Part shown: positions 6,196 to 13,561 of the stretch, in pieces
Position numbering within the stretch: the first letter of the stretch is position 1
How the letters are laid out: every line of letters begins with the position of its first letter
Assembly: GCA_031278075.1 (NCBI GenBank)
Contig: JAITLE010000283.1
Coordinates: forward strand, 1-20,216
DNA: 20,216 bases
Reading direction: 5' to 3'
DNA from: Bifidobacteriaceae bacterium
GTDB lineage: Bacteria; Actinomycetota; Actinomycetes; Actinomycetales; WQXJ01
Notes under the pieces: model-generated
What the model saw: only the letters and a program-made list of their open reading frames with translations
What the model was told of the DNA's origin: nothing
Database searches by the model: none
Program-made: the position numbers and the translations under genes

Positions 6196-7143
6196 ATGCC
6201 ACCGCGCGATGTCCCGGACGACACACGCGACACGGACGAGATCCCTCCGGTCGCGGCGCCGCTCGCGCCCACCCAGGACCCCCCGAAGCTGCGCCACCTG
6301 TTAGACGAGTCGGTCGCCGATTCGCGCGCCACCGAGGAAGCCGCCGCGGCCCGCCGGCGGCGGCTCTTGCCGGTGCTTCTCGGCCTGTTGGTGGGGTTGG
6401 GGGCTTGGATCCCGGTGGGCTGGATGGCTATCATGGCCGCGCAGGTCCCTGAGCCAGAGCCGGCTACCACTGTGGTCGCGTCCGTCGCCGCCGCGGTCCA
6501 GGGGCCCGCCGCCAAGGCCGCGGCGCCAGCGGCGGAACCCGACGGCCCCTACCGGATCGCACACCTGCCCGGCGACGTCACCGCCTACACCGGCCCCGGG
6601 GGCGAGGCGGCCGGGACTGTCGCGGGGAGCTGGTGGAGTTATCCCTCCAAGCTGCCCATCGTCGAGGAACGCGACGGCTACCTGCGTGTCCGGCTGCAGC
6701 AGCGCCCCAACGAGGCGACGGCCTGGATCTCCGCCGAAGGCGTCGAGATCACCGAGACGCCGTACCGGATCTTGATCGACCTCGACACGCGACGCGTCAA
6801 ACTGCTTGAGCTAGGCGTGGTCGTGACGGATGTGCCAGCGATCATCGGCGCCCCTGAGACACCCACCCCGACGGGTCACTTCTTCGTGACGATGCTCCAG
6901 CCCGGCGGCCCCGGCTACGGGAAACTGGTGCTGGTGCTGTCCGCGCATTCCGAGGTGATCAGCGACTGGCAGAACTCAGGCGACGCCGTGTCTGCGATCC
7001 ACGGGCCGCTCGGCGACGAGGCCTCGGTCGACAAAGGCGGCGCCACAACCAACGGCTGCATCCGCATCCACATGGCGGACCTCGACTTCCTGGCCGAGAC
7101 GGTTCCGCCGGGCGCGCCGGTCGACATCGTCGAGGGCGTTTGA
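6196..7143 (+). CDS. L,D-transpeptidase (YkuD domain), membrane-anchored
   Basis: This 315-residue type II membrane protein should form 3-3 cross-links in peptidoglycan or attach proteins to it. It has a cytoplasmic acidic head (1-52), RRRR then a membrane helix (57-82), an Ala/Pro linker, an SH3-like segment (about 119-186) and a C-terminal YkuD domain (189-312). The catalytic region is AIHGPLG (His269) and TTNGCIRI (Cys288). The usual S/T-H-G-C has Asn for His; the catalytic base is the upstream His in characterised Ldt enzymes, so activity is plausible. ATG 6196 is preferred over 6106, which would overlap the lipoprotein; the only ribosome-site candidate, AAGGA at 6178-6182, is rather distant. 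It ends 17 bases from the convergent small membrane-protein gene. Confidence 0.88.
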   Translation: MPPRDVPDDTRDTDEIPPVAAPLAPTQDPPKLRHLLDESVADSRATEEAAAARRRRLLPVLLGLLVGLGAWIPVGWMAIMAAQVPEPEPATTVVASVAAAVQGPAAKAAAPAAEPDGPYRIAHLPGDVTAYTGPGGEAAGTVAGSWWSYPSKLPIVEERDGYLRVRLQQRPNEATAWISAEGVEITETPYRILIDLDTRRVKLLELGVVVTDVPAIIGAPETPTPTGHFFVTMLQPGGPGYGKLVLVLSAHSEVISDWQNSGDAVSAIHGPLGDEASVDKGGATTNGCIRIHMADLDFLAETVPPGAPVDIVEGV

Positions 7144-7160
7144 GCGCTGCCGCCGCCGCG

Positions 7161-7415
7161 TCACTCGCCGGTCGACTCGCCGCCCGCCGGGGAGGGCGGG
7201 AGCGGCGAATCCGGTGGGATCGTCACGTAGCGGGTGATCACCGGCTCGGGCGTGGAGCCGTCGTCGACCGTCACGTGGTTGAACGGCAGCAGCGGCGAGA
7301 CCCACGGGAAAAACCAGATGAAACACGCGGCCACGATCGCCGTCGCGGCCACGGCCAGCAGAAACACGCGCGCGAACCACGGGCCGGGCAGGCGCCGCCA
7401 CAACCATCCGTACAC
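7161..7415 (-). CDS. Small single-span membrane protein downstream of sortase
   Basis: This 84-residue protein starts with GTG (7415) behind a textbook AGGAGG 6 bases upstream. It has an N-terminal WLWRRLPGPWFARV region, one strongly hydrophobic helix (about 16-38, ending FIWFFPWVSPLLPFN) and a Pro-rich hydrophilic tail. Small proteins with this PGPxxxRV...FPWV...LPFN pattern occur beside class E sortase genes in actinobacteria, as recalled from family patterns; no function is established. It begins 10 bases after the sortase stop, so it is the last gene of the DUF881-sortase operon. It could help sortase assembly or be a substrate-handling partner, both inference. Confidence 0.8.
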   Translation of the reverse strand: MYGWLWRRLPGPWFARVFLLAVAATAIVAACFIWFFPWVSPLLPFNHVTVDDGSTPEPVITRYVTIPPDSPLPPSPAGGESTGE

Positions 7416-7425
7416 AAGCGCCTCC

Positions 7426-8631
7426 TCAGCCCTGCGTCGCCAGCTCCTCGAGCTGGCCTTCGGTCTTGTCCACCCAATACTCCAGTTCGCCCCAGACGAT
7501 GTAGCGCTGCGCCGCCGAATACATCGGGTGGCAGGTGGTCAACGTGATGAGCCGCTTGGTCGGTGTCGCGTCGCGATCGTTGGGGACGGGCCAGATCACG
7601 CGTATCGCGTTCGGGTAGACGATCTCACGGCCGTACACCTTGTACACGAAGTAGTACTGGGCGGTCTCCACGATCAACGAGTCGCCGTCCTCCAACTCGG
7701 CCGCCAAGTTGTACGGCTTGCCGTAGGTGGTGCGGTGCGCGGATGTGGCGAAGTTGCCGACCCGGCCCGGGCTCTGGGTGACTTCGTAGTGCCCGATCAG
7801 GCCTTTGTTCAGGATTTTCACGCGGTCGGTGCCCTCCACGATGGGCACGTTGTAGTCCGCTCCCCACCGGGGCACGTGCAACGTCCCCCACGCCCCGCCG
7901 AACGATGGCGTCGCCAGCGGGTCGGCGTCCACGGGCGGCGGGGTGACCAACGGGTCGTGTCGCGGCGCGTATGGCGAGTCCGGTTCCGGCTCGATCCAAT
8001 TGGGTTGCGCTTGGATCAGACGGACCACCTCGCGCGCCTCCCTGTGCGCCTCGACGTCCGTCCAGACCAGCTCCCACACCACGTAGAGGCCCAAGAGCAC
8101 GCCCAGCGTGATCATCAGTTCGCCCACCACCCCGACGACGCCGAGCGCCACTGACCGCCGCCGCCGTCGCGAGCGCTCGCGCCGGGTCAGGGCGGCTGAG
8201 CCGCCCGGGGCCGGCCGCCACGTTGGGGGCACGCTGCCGGGCGGGCTCGGACTGGCGGCTGGATCCGGGGTGACGGGCGGGAACGGGCTGGCGGCCGGGC
8301 TCGGGCTGGCGGCCGGGAACGGGCTGGCGGGCGGGAACGGGCTGAGCGGCGGGTCCTGGCTGGTGGGCGGGCTCGGGCTCGCGGCTGGGCTCGGTCCGGC
8401 GGGCGGGAACGCGGGCGGCGGGAACTCCGCCGCCGCGGTCTGCCGCCAAACGGGCGCGGCCGCTTGGGCCGCTTGCGCCGCTTGCGCCGCTTGCGCACGG
8501 AGCGCGGCACGGGACAAGACTGGGCTGGTCGGCTGGACGGCATCGTCCGCTGGGGGAGCCTCGGCCGGGCGCCAAAGCGCGGCACGGGTCTCGGCGAGCG
8601 CGTCCCCATGCGGGGCGGCTGGCGGTCTCAT
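7426..8631 (-). CDS. Class E sortase with long proline-rich cytoplasmic extension
   Basis: This 401-residue transpeptidase should attach LPXTG/LAXTG-type proteins to peptidoglycan. The catalytic domain (about 245-392) shows His299 in AHRTT, Cys367 in TLTTCHP and Arg376 in QRYIVWG. Before it are one membrane helix (161-186) after RSRRRRR, and an unusually long N-terminal region (1-150) with AQAAQAAQAAQAA and repeated xPxPAASP units. The start at ATG 8631 has an AGGGGAG ribosome site and overlaps the DUF881 stop (ATGA); the longer open frame to 8892 is antisense-like Arg-rich noise inside the DUF881 gene. A class E assignment fits TLTTCHP and the actinobacterial DUF881/crgA neighbourhood. No sortase substrate with an LAXTG tail was seen in the window. 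Confidence 0.92.
   Translation of the reverse strand: MRPPAAPHGDALAETRAALWRPAEAPPADDAVQPTSPVLSRAALRAQAAQAAQAAQAAAPVWRQTAAAEFPPPAFPPAGPSPAASPSPPTSQDPPLSPFPPASPFPAASPSPAASPFPPVTPDPAASPSPPGSVPPTWRPAPGGSAALTRRERSRRRRRSVALGVVGVVGELMITLGVLLGLYVVWELVWTDVEAHREAREVVRLIQAQPNWIEPEPDSPYAPRHDPLVTPPPVDADPLATPSFGGAWGTLHVPRWGADYNVPIVEGTDRVKILNKGLIGHYEVTQSPGRVGNFATSAHRTTYGKPYNLAAELEDGDSLIVETAQYYFVYKVYGREIVYPNAIRVIWPVPNDRDATPTKRLITLTTCHPMYSAAQRYIVWGELEYWVDKTEGQLEELATQG
8460..8495. repeat. Tandem repeat, 9-base unit, about 4 copies
   Basis: Units reading CCGCTTGCG occur at 8469-8477, 8478-8486 and 8487-8495, with a one-base variant at 8460-8468. They encode the Ala-Gln-Ala repeat of the sortase N-terminus on the minus strand. 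In-frame slippage here would change the length of the cytoplasmic tail without breaking the gene. Confidence 0.8.
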
Positions 8632-9401
8632 CGCGCACTCCCCTCGGTCGATTGTTTGGACACTTGAGCGTAGCGAAGCCTGGAGGCTGACGCGATGTCG
8701 GCCGGGAGGACAAGCTCGTCGGCGCCGGTGACGGACCACGTCAGCGCGAGGCGGGCGGCGCGCTGACGGTATGCGGTGACGAGAGGATCGGCGGCGAGGG
8801 AATCGCGCATGGCCTCCGCGGGGCCGATCACGGCGATGGCGTAAGGGGGCGCGTAGACGCGCCCGGCGACGAGGATGACGTTGCCGACGCACTTGATCTC
8901 GGTCGTGGAGCCGACGCGGTGTCCTTGGACGGACATCGCCTCCGCGCCACCCGCCCAGAGCGCGTTCATGACCGCGTCGATGTCTTGCTGGTGGACCAGG
9001 CGGTCGGACGGCGTGGCGGCCGGGTCGGCCAAGATGTCGGCCTCGCTCTTCGCGTCGTCAAGTGTGACGGTCAGACCGGGACCAGCGACATCGACGGCGC
9101 CGGCCGCGATGGCGTTGGCCCGATCCGGCTCGGCGCCGGACACGCCGGCGCGCGCCACCAGGTCAGCGACCTCCGCGGCCAGAACGGCGTTCCGCGCGGC
9201 CAGCTCTTCGACCTGCCGGTCGCGGGCGGTCACCATGCCCCGCAGCCCGGGCGCGTCGCGCAAGTCGGAGCGGGAGCTGACCTTGGCGTTGAGCGTGAAC
9301 AACAGCCCGGCCAGGACGGCGACCGAGCCCACGGTCAACACGCCGCGGTGTCGGAGGCGGGCGCGAAGCGGAGTCGGCCTGGGTGGCTCGTCAGACCGCA
9401 T
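8628..9401 (-). CDS. DUF881 family membrane-anchored protein
   Basis: This 257-residue protein has a short cytoplasmic N-terminus, one membrane helix (about 20-37), a coiled-coil stretch (57-85; VTARDRQVEELAARNAVLAAEVADLVAR) and the DUF881 core (about 105-245) with VHQQDIDAVMNALWAGGAEAM and the following VQGHRVGSTTEIKCVGNVI. This matches the actinobacterial protein conserved next to crgA, which belongs to the YlxW/DUF881 group and is thought to act in the division/envelope zone; its mechanism is unknown. The start at ATG 9401 follows GGGAGC and the divergent gap to crgA. The ATGA overlap with the sortase start indicates coupling. An open frame continues to 9656 but crosses the crgA gene and is not used. 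Confidence 0.9.
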   Translation of the reverse strand: MRSDEPPRPTPLRARLRHRGVLTVGSVAVLAGLLFTLNAKVSSRSDLRDAPGLRGMVTARDRQVEELAARNAVLAAEVADLVARAGVSGAEPDRANAIAAGAVDVAGPGLTVTLDDAKSEADILADPAATPSDRLVHQQDIDAVMNALWAGGAEAMSVQGHRVGSTTEIKCVGNVILVAGRVYAPPYAIAVIGPAEAMRDSLAADPLVTAYRQRAARLALTWSVTGADELVLPADIASASRLRYAQVSKQSTEGSAR

Positions 9402-9531
9402 CGTGCTCCCGGGTTGATCGTGTTTAGTAGTCTGTAACAAGATAGCTGTTTCAGGTGTTTCGGAGTGTCGCGCATGGCCGGCGGCGGCCCCGCGCGGACC
9501 CGAGAATCCCCAAGCGATAAGGAGGACGAAA
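9402..9531. promoter_or_regulatory. Divergent control region of DUF881-sortase operon and crgA
   Basis: This 130-base gap separates two divergent genes and contains a local AT-rich island (about 9414-9462) in an otherwise GC-rich region. On the plus strand TTGATC (9414-9419) and CAAGAT (9438-9443) are 18 bases apart and may be the crgA promoter. On the minus strand TACTAA (in the 9424-9432 area) is a possible -10 for the DUF881 operon without a clear -35. Both are weak matches. Confidence 0.35.
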
Positions 9532-9783
9532 GTGCCGGAATCCAGGTCACGCCGTAAGAAAGAGCGGTCGTACATCGCTCCGCCTCCGCCCAAAGGCCCC
9601 AAGCCGACTCCTAACTGGTGGGCGCCGGTGATGGTGACCGTGATGCTGCTGGGCACGCTTTGGGTGGTGGTCTTCTACCTTTCGAGCGGCGCGCTGCCCA
9701 TCAAGGCGATTGCGAACTGGAACCTCGCGGTCGGTTTCGGCCTGGTCATGGCCGGTTTCGGCATGACGACAGCCTGGCGTTAG
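9532..9783 (+). CDS. crgA: Cell division protein CrgA
   Basis: This 83-residue protein has two membrane helices (about 30-50 and 63-81) after a basic head, MPESRSRRKKERSYIAPPPP, and the diagnostic NWWAPVMVTVM...WNLAVGFGLVMAGFGMTTAWR pattern. CrgA is a small actinobacterial divisome membrane protein that in mycobacteria interacts with FtsZ, FtsI and other septal proteins. The start is GTG 9532, preceded by AAGGAGG 6 bases upstream. It lies divergent from the DUF881 gene, as is usual near the pknAB region. It is followed after about 100 bases by an adaptor-transporter set. Confidence 0.95.
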   Translation: MPESRSRRKKERSYIAPPPPKGPKPTPNWWAPVMVTVMLLGTLWVVVFYLSSGALPIKAIANWNLAVGFGLVMAGFGMTTAWR

Positions 9784-9790
9784 CGCCCCG

Positions 9791-9814
9791 CGGCCCCGGC
9801 GTTGACAGGGGCCG
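9791..9814 (+). terminator. Possible hairpin after crgA
   Basis: CGGCCCC (9791-9797) pairs perfectly with GGGGCCG (9808-9814) around a 10-base loop, beginning 8 bases after the crgA stop. A short T-run (TTTT, 9826-9829) lies 11 bases further, too far for a classical intrinsic terminator. It may end or attenuate transcription before the adaptor gene. Confidence 0.35.
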
Positions 9815-9886
9815 GCAGCATGGACTTTTCAGCGTCGAGATAACCGGGCGGGACGGAGCGGGCCCAGCCGCTAGGAGGGAAATCCT

Positions 9887-11398
9887 ATGAGTCGTCGTAG
9901 TCGTAGATCGGACAACGCCGCCCGAGACGTGTCTGGTGGGGACCGGGGATTGCTCGCGGGCGGGCGGGCGGTGTGGCTGCTGGCCCTGGTGGCGGTGGCG
10001 GCGTTGGGCGCCGGATTCGCCCTGGGTCGGGTGGTCAAGTCGCCCGCGCAAGCCGCCGGCCCCGAGCTGACCCAGGGCTTGATCACCGCGAAGGTGGAGC
10101 AGAGGGAGATCTCCGCGACCTTGATGGTGCGCGCGGACATCTCATTCGCTGACCCGATCGCGGTGAATCCGCCGATCCCCTCGGGCGCGCAGAGCGCGGT
10201 CGTCACCGGTCGGGTGCCCGAGGTCGGCAGCGAGCTTGGCTCCGGCGACGTGATCCTGGAGGTCTCCGGCCGTCCGGTGTTCCTGCTGCACGGGGAGTTC
10301 CCGGCCTACCGTAATCTCGCCGCTGGATCGTCCGGCCCGGATGTGTCCCAACTCAGGGCGGCGCTTAGCGCGTTGGGTCTGAGCGCTGGCGCGGAGTCGG
10401 ACCAATACGACGCGGCCCTGGCGTCAGCCGTCGCCGAACTCTACGTCGACGCCGGTTACGCCGCGCCGAACAGCGAGGACCGCGGCCTCGCCCAGGCGGT
10501 GCGCGACACACGCGACGCGGTGCAGGACGCCGAAGACGCCTTGGCTTCCGCCCAGAAAGCTTACGACCAAGCCGAAGCGGACGTCGCCGCCGAGGTCGAG
10601 GGCGCTCAGGAGGCGCTCGACGCCGCGAGCGACGCGCTGAAACAAGCGAAACGTGGCGTCACTCGCGCCGAGGAGGCCCGCGACGACGCCGCCCGGGCGG
10701 CCTGGACCCCGATGCCGGCCAGCGAGGTGCTGTTTGCGACGGGTCTGCCACGGCGAGTCGACGCCGTGGGCGCCGCTGTGGGGCAAGAGGTCGGGGCGGC
10801 GCCCGCCTACGATCCGTACGGCGCCCCGCTCGACGCGTTGATCCTCTCGGGCGCGCAGGTCAGGGTTGCGGCCGACGTCTCCGCCGAGGAAGCCGCCGTG
10901 CTCGAAGAGGGTGGCGCGGTGGTGCTCGACCCGCAGGGCCTTGCGATCCCAGGTGTGATCGAGCTGATCTGCGGCGGCGAGGAGCCGCCGGCCGATCCGA
11001 CGGCGCGGTGCGAGGTGCTGATCACCCCGACGCTGCCGGACGGTTTCGACCGCTCGCAACTGGCGGGCAACGTCGCCGTGTCGATCCTGCTGGGAACCTC
11101 CGCCGCGGACGCGCTTGCCGTCCCGGTGGCGGCAGTCTCCGCGGACTCGGCTGGTCGCCCGCAAGTCGAGTTGGTGGTCGGCGAACTCGCCAAAGGCAAG
11201 TCCGCCGCGGAGCAAGAGACCCGCAAGGTCGTCATAGAAGCGGGTCTTTCAGCGCAAGGCTACGTGGAGATCAAGTCCGCCGAAGAGCCCATAGAAGCTG
11301 GTGACCTAGTCGTGGTCGGCGTCGGCGCGGTGGCCGAACAGGTGACGGACTCCGCGACGCCGACGGCGCTTGGCGCACGATTCCGACCGGTGGCGTGA
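9887..11398 (+). CDS. HlyD/MacA-like adaptor with peptidoglycan-binding domain
   Basis: This 503-residue membrane-anchored periplasm-side protein should link the ABC transporter that follows to the cell wall. It has a basic head, one membrane helix (about 27-48), a beta-rich barrel part (60-138), a PG_binding_1-like segment (about 146-192; GSSGPDVSQLRAALSALGL), a long coiled coil (about 200-272), then a second beta-rich half (to ~490) ending in the RND/MFP-style VVVEAGL...V..GDLVVVG repeat pattern (visible as KVVIEAGLS and EAGDLVVVGVG). It is inferred to correspond to the efflux-adaptor proteins of monoderm bacteria that have a peptidoglycan domain instead of an outer-membrane channel. ATG 9887 follows AGGAGG. 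The stop overlaps the next gene's GTG (GTGA). Confidence 0.88.
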   Translation: MSRRSRRSDNAARDVSGGDRGLLAGGRAVWLLALVAVAALGAGFALGRVVKSPAQAAGPELTQGLITAKVEQREISATLMVRADISFADPIAVNPPIPSGAQSAVVTGRVPEVGSELGSGDVILEVSGRPVFLLHGEFPAYRNLAAGSSGPDVSQLRAALSALGLSAGAESDQYDAALASAVAELYVDAGYAAPNSEDRGLAQAVRDTRDAVQDAEDALASAQKAYDQAEADVAAEVEGAQEALDAASDALKQAKRGVTRAEEARDDAARAAWTPMPASEVLFATGLPRRVDAVGAAVGQEVGAAPAYDPYGAPLDALILSGAQVRVAADVSAEEAAVLEEGGAVVLDPQGLAIPGVIELICGGEEPPADPTARCEVLITPTLPDGFDRSQLAGNVAVSILLGTSAADALAVPVAAVSADSAGRPQVELVVGELAKGKSAAEQETRKVVIEAGLSAQGYVEIKSAEEPIEAGDLVVVGVGAVAEQVTDSATPTALGARFRPVA

Positions 11399-12084
11399 CG
11401 GGCGTGGACGGCATCGAGCCTGTCATCGCCTTAGAAGGGGTGTCGCGGACGTTCGCGGGCGCGGTCAAGGTGTTCGCCTTACGGGATGTGTCGATGCGCG
11501 TGGCGCCAGGGGATTACGTCTCGATCACCGGGCCCTCGGGCTCGGGGAAGTCGACGCTGTTGAACGTGCTCGGGCTGTTGGACCGGCCCACGATCGGGAT
11601 CTACCGGCTCGCTGGAGTGGACACCGGACCGCTCGGTGACACCGCGCGGGCGCGTCTGCGGGCGGCGGAGCTGGGCTTCGTGTTCCAGGGGTTCCACCTG
11701 ATGGCGAAGCGGACCGTGTTCGAGAACGTGTTGCTGGGCATGGCGTACGCGCCGGTGCCGAAGGCGGAACGCCAGGAGCGGGTGGCGGCGGTGTTGGAGC
11801 AGGTGTCGATGACGCATCGGGCCGCGTTCTTCCCGGCGACCCTGTCCGGTGGTGAGCGCCAACGGGTGGCGGTGGCTCGCGCCCTGGCGAAAGGCCCCGC
11901 GGTGCTGCTCGCCGACGAGCCGACGGGAAACCTCGACGCCCAGACCTCCGGCGAGGTGCTCGACCTGTTCGGGGAGTTGAACGCGGCAGGGCAGACGGTG
12001 CTGGTGGTGACTCACGACCCGCTGATCGCGGGCCGCGCCGCACGGCGCATGGCGATGACCGACGGCCGCTTGGAGGAGCGATGA
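11395..12084 (+). CDS. ABC transporter ATP-binding protein (MacB/LolD type)
   Basis: This 229-residue ATPase has Walker A GPSGSGKST (46-54), Q-loop Gln98 (FVFQGFHLM), signature LSGGERQRVAVARAL (150-164), Walker B VLLADEPTGNLD (170-181) and H-loop His207 (VVTHDP). FQxFHL and DEPTGNLD mark the MacB/LolD/FtsE group, which powers mechanotransmission rather than conventional import. The start GTG 11395 overlaps the adaptor stop and the end overlaps the permease start (ATGA), so three subunits are made together. The substrate may be a peptide, a lipoprotein or an antibiotic; the sequence does not tell. Confidence 0.95.
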   Translation: MTGVDGIEPVIALEGVSRTFAGAVKVFALRDVSMRVAPGDYVSITGPSGSGKSTLLNVLGLLDRPTIGIYRLAGVDTGPLGDTARARLRAAELGFVFQGFHLMAKRTVFENVLLGMAYAPVPKAERQERVAAVLEQVSMTHRAAFFPATLSGGERQRVAVARALAKGPAVLLADEPTGNLDAQTSGEVLDLFGELNAAGQTVLVVTHDPLIAGRAARRMAMTDGRLEER

Positions 12085-13325
12085 CCGCCGGGCCGAAGCG
12101 GGCGCGACCGTCCAGGCGCGAACGGTTCACCGGTGGCGATCTGTTGGGCGAGGCGGTGCGGGGCCTGGCGGGTCGGCCCGGGAGGTTGGTGCTGACCGCC
12201 TTGGCGGTGATGCTCGGGATCGGGTCGCTGGTGGTGACGATCGGGTTCGCGCAGACGGGTTCACGGCAAGTGGAGGCGACGTTCGATTCCGTGGCGGCGA
12301 CTCAGGGCATGATCTCGGAGCGGGCGGACCCGCTGACCGGTGACAAGCCGCTGCCGCTGCCGTGGGACGCGGCCGAACGTGTGGCGCGGCTGAACGGGGT
12401 GGTCGCGGCTGGGACGTTGAGCGAGATCGAAGTGGATACCAAGCGGATCAGCGCGGCGCCGGTGTTCGACCCGGAGGCGCCGCCGGTGGCGGCGCCTGCC
12501 GTGATGGCGGTCACTCCGGACACGCTGGCCACTGTGGAGGGCGTGATGGCGGAGGGGGTCTTCTTCTCCGGCTTCCATGAGGCGACGGCACAGCGGGTCG
12601 CGGTGCTCGGCCGGGACGCGGCGGCGACGCTGGGAGTGGTTCGGGTCTCGGATCAGCCGTCGGTCTTCATCGGGGACGTCTCCTACACGGTGATCGGGAT
12701 CATCGGGTCGGTCAAGGCGGGTCACGGTCTGCTGGGAGCGGTGGTGGTGCCGCAGTCGACGGCCCGGCGCCTGCTCGGCCTGGCGGCGCCCGATGAACTG
12801 CGGCTCAGATTGGAGGTCGGGGCGGGCCCGATGGTCGCGGCCCAGGCCGGGCCGGCGCTGAACCCGAATTCGCCGAACGACTACGACATCGCGCTGCCTG
12901 GACCGGCCTCAGATTTCCGCAAGAGCCTGACGAGGGATGTGAACTCGCTGTTCGTGGTGCTGGGTCTGGTGGCGTTGGCGATCGGGGCGCTGTCGATCGC
13001 AGTGGTGACGTCGTTGTCGGTGATGGAGCGGCGCGGCGAGATCGGATTGCGGCGGGCGTTGGGCGCGACGCAACGTTCGGTGGCGGCGCAGTTCGTGGCT
13101 GAGACGTCGATCGTTGGGCTGCTGGGCGGTTTGATCGGAGCGGCGGCTGGAGTGTTGGGCGTGGTGGGGATTTCGGCGGCGCGGGAGTGGACGCCCGTGG
13201 TGGACCTCCGGCTGGTCGCCGCCGCGGCCCTGGTCGGGGTCGTGACCGGGGCCGTGGCGGGGCTCGCGCCCGCGGTGCGCGCGGCACGCGTCGAGCCTGC
13301 GACCGCGCTGCAAGAAGGGACCTGA
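12081..13325 (+). CDS. ABC transporter permease, MacB/FtsX family
   Basis: This 414-residue permease has the MacB-type layout: a basic head, helix 1 (about 34-57), a large extracytoplasmic domain (60-285) and three C-terminal helices (about 290-316, 338-360, 373-395) in an FtsX domain. The region SVMERRGEIGLRRALGATQRSVAAQFVAET (about 314-343) and the terminal AARVEPATAL are characteristic of FtsX-like permeases. It is the last gene of the adaptor-ATPase-permease operon and shares a 4-base overlap with the ATPase. It should act as a dimer transmitting ATPase motion to the periplasmic adaptor. No 3' hairpin with a T-run follows; the next 236 bases hold a DnaA-box cluster. Confidence 0.93.
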   Translation: MTAGPKRARPSRRERFTGGDLLGEAVRGLAGRPGRLVLTALAVMLGIGSLVVTIGFAQTGSRQVEATFDSVAATQGMISERADPLTGDKPLPLPWDAAERVARLNGVVAAGTLSEIEVDTKRISAAPVFDPEAPPVAAPAVMAVTPDTLATVEGVMAEGVFFSGFHEATAQRVAVLGRDAAATLGVVRVSDQPSVFIGDVSYTVIGIIGSVKAGHGLLGAVVVPQSTARRLLGLAAPDELRLRLEVGAGPMVAAQAGPALNPNSPNDYDIALPGPASDFRKSLTRDVNSLFVVLGLVALAIGALSIAVVTSLSVMERRGEIGLRRALGATQRSVAAQFVAETSIVGLLGGLIGAAAGVLGVVGISAAREWTPVVDLRLVAAAALVGVVTGAVAGLAPAVRAARVEPATALQEGT

Positions 13326-13363
13326 CCGGGGCCTGTCGCCTTGCTTTACGAGCAGGGGAACAG

Positions 13364-13512
13364 CAGTCCACAGCGGGGGAAAACCCTGGGGATAACTACA
13401 GGGCTGTAATTAGCCCGGATCCGGCTTTTCCACAGACGCACGCCGCAGCCGCCTGCGACGATGGCGGTTTTCCACAGTTTGCTTGTTGTTGTCCACAGAA
13501 GGGCGTGGATAA
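13364..13512. other. Cluster of DnaA-box-like sites (possible origin or DnaA-titration site)
   Basis: Six 9-base sites similar to the DnaA box (TTATCCACA or the actinobacterial TTGTCCACA) lie within 149 bases between two converging genes. On the plus strand: CAGTCCACA (13364, two mismatches), TTTTCCACA (13426 and 13468, one mismatch each), and TTGTCCACA (13489, perfect). On the minus strand: TTATCCCCA (13395-13387, one mismatch) and TTATCCACG (13512-13504, one mismatch). A short hairpin GGGCT-gtaatt-AGCCC (13401-13416) lies among them. There is no long AT-rich unwinding element in the visible stretch. Six boxes exceed what chance would give in a GC-rich sequence, by judgement; no statistics were run. 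Confidence 0.7.
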
Positions 13513-13561
13513 CTCCCGTTCATCTTGACGCAAGGTGGGTGTCCGCAGACCCCGCGGCGCG

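Noticed and set aside
8229..8423. Repeat array considered as CRISPR
   Set aside because: Units are short, degenerate, in the coding frame and without unique spacers of constant size.
8108..8731. Plus-strand frame with Gly-Asn-Gly-Leu-Ala repeats resembling a PE_PGRS-like protein
   Set aside because: It is the reverse reading of the sortase Pro/Ala/Ser repeat; the sortase has its catalytic residues and a ribosome site.
9802..9830. TTGACA at 9802-9807 as promoter for the adaptor gene
   Set aside because: No acceptable -10 occurs 16-19 bases downstream (CTTTTC/TTTTCA), and the box lies in the loop of the crgA hairpin; kept only as a weak possibility.
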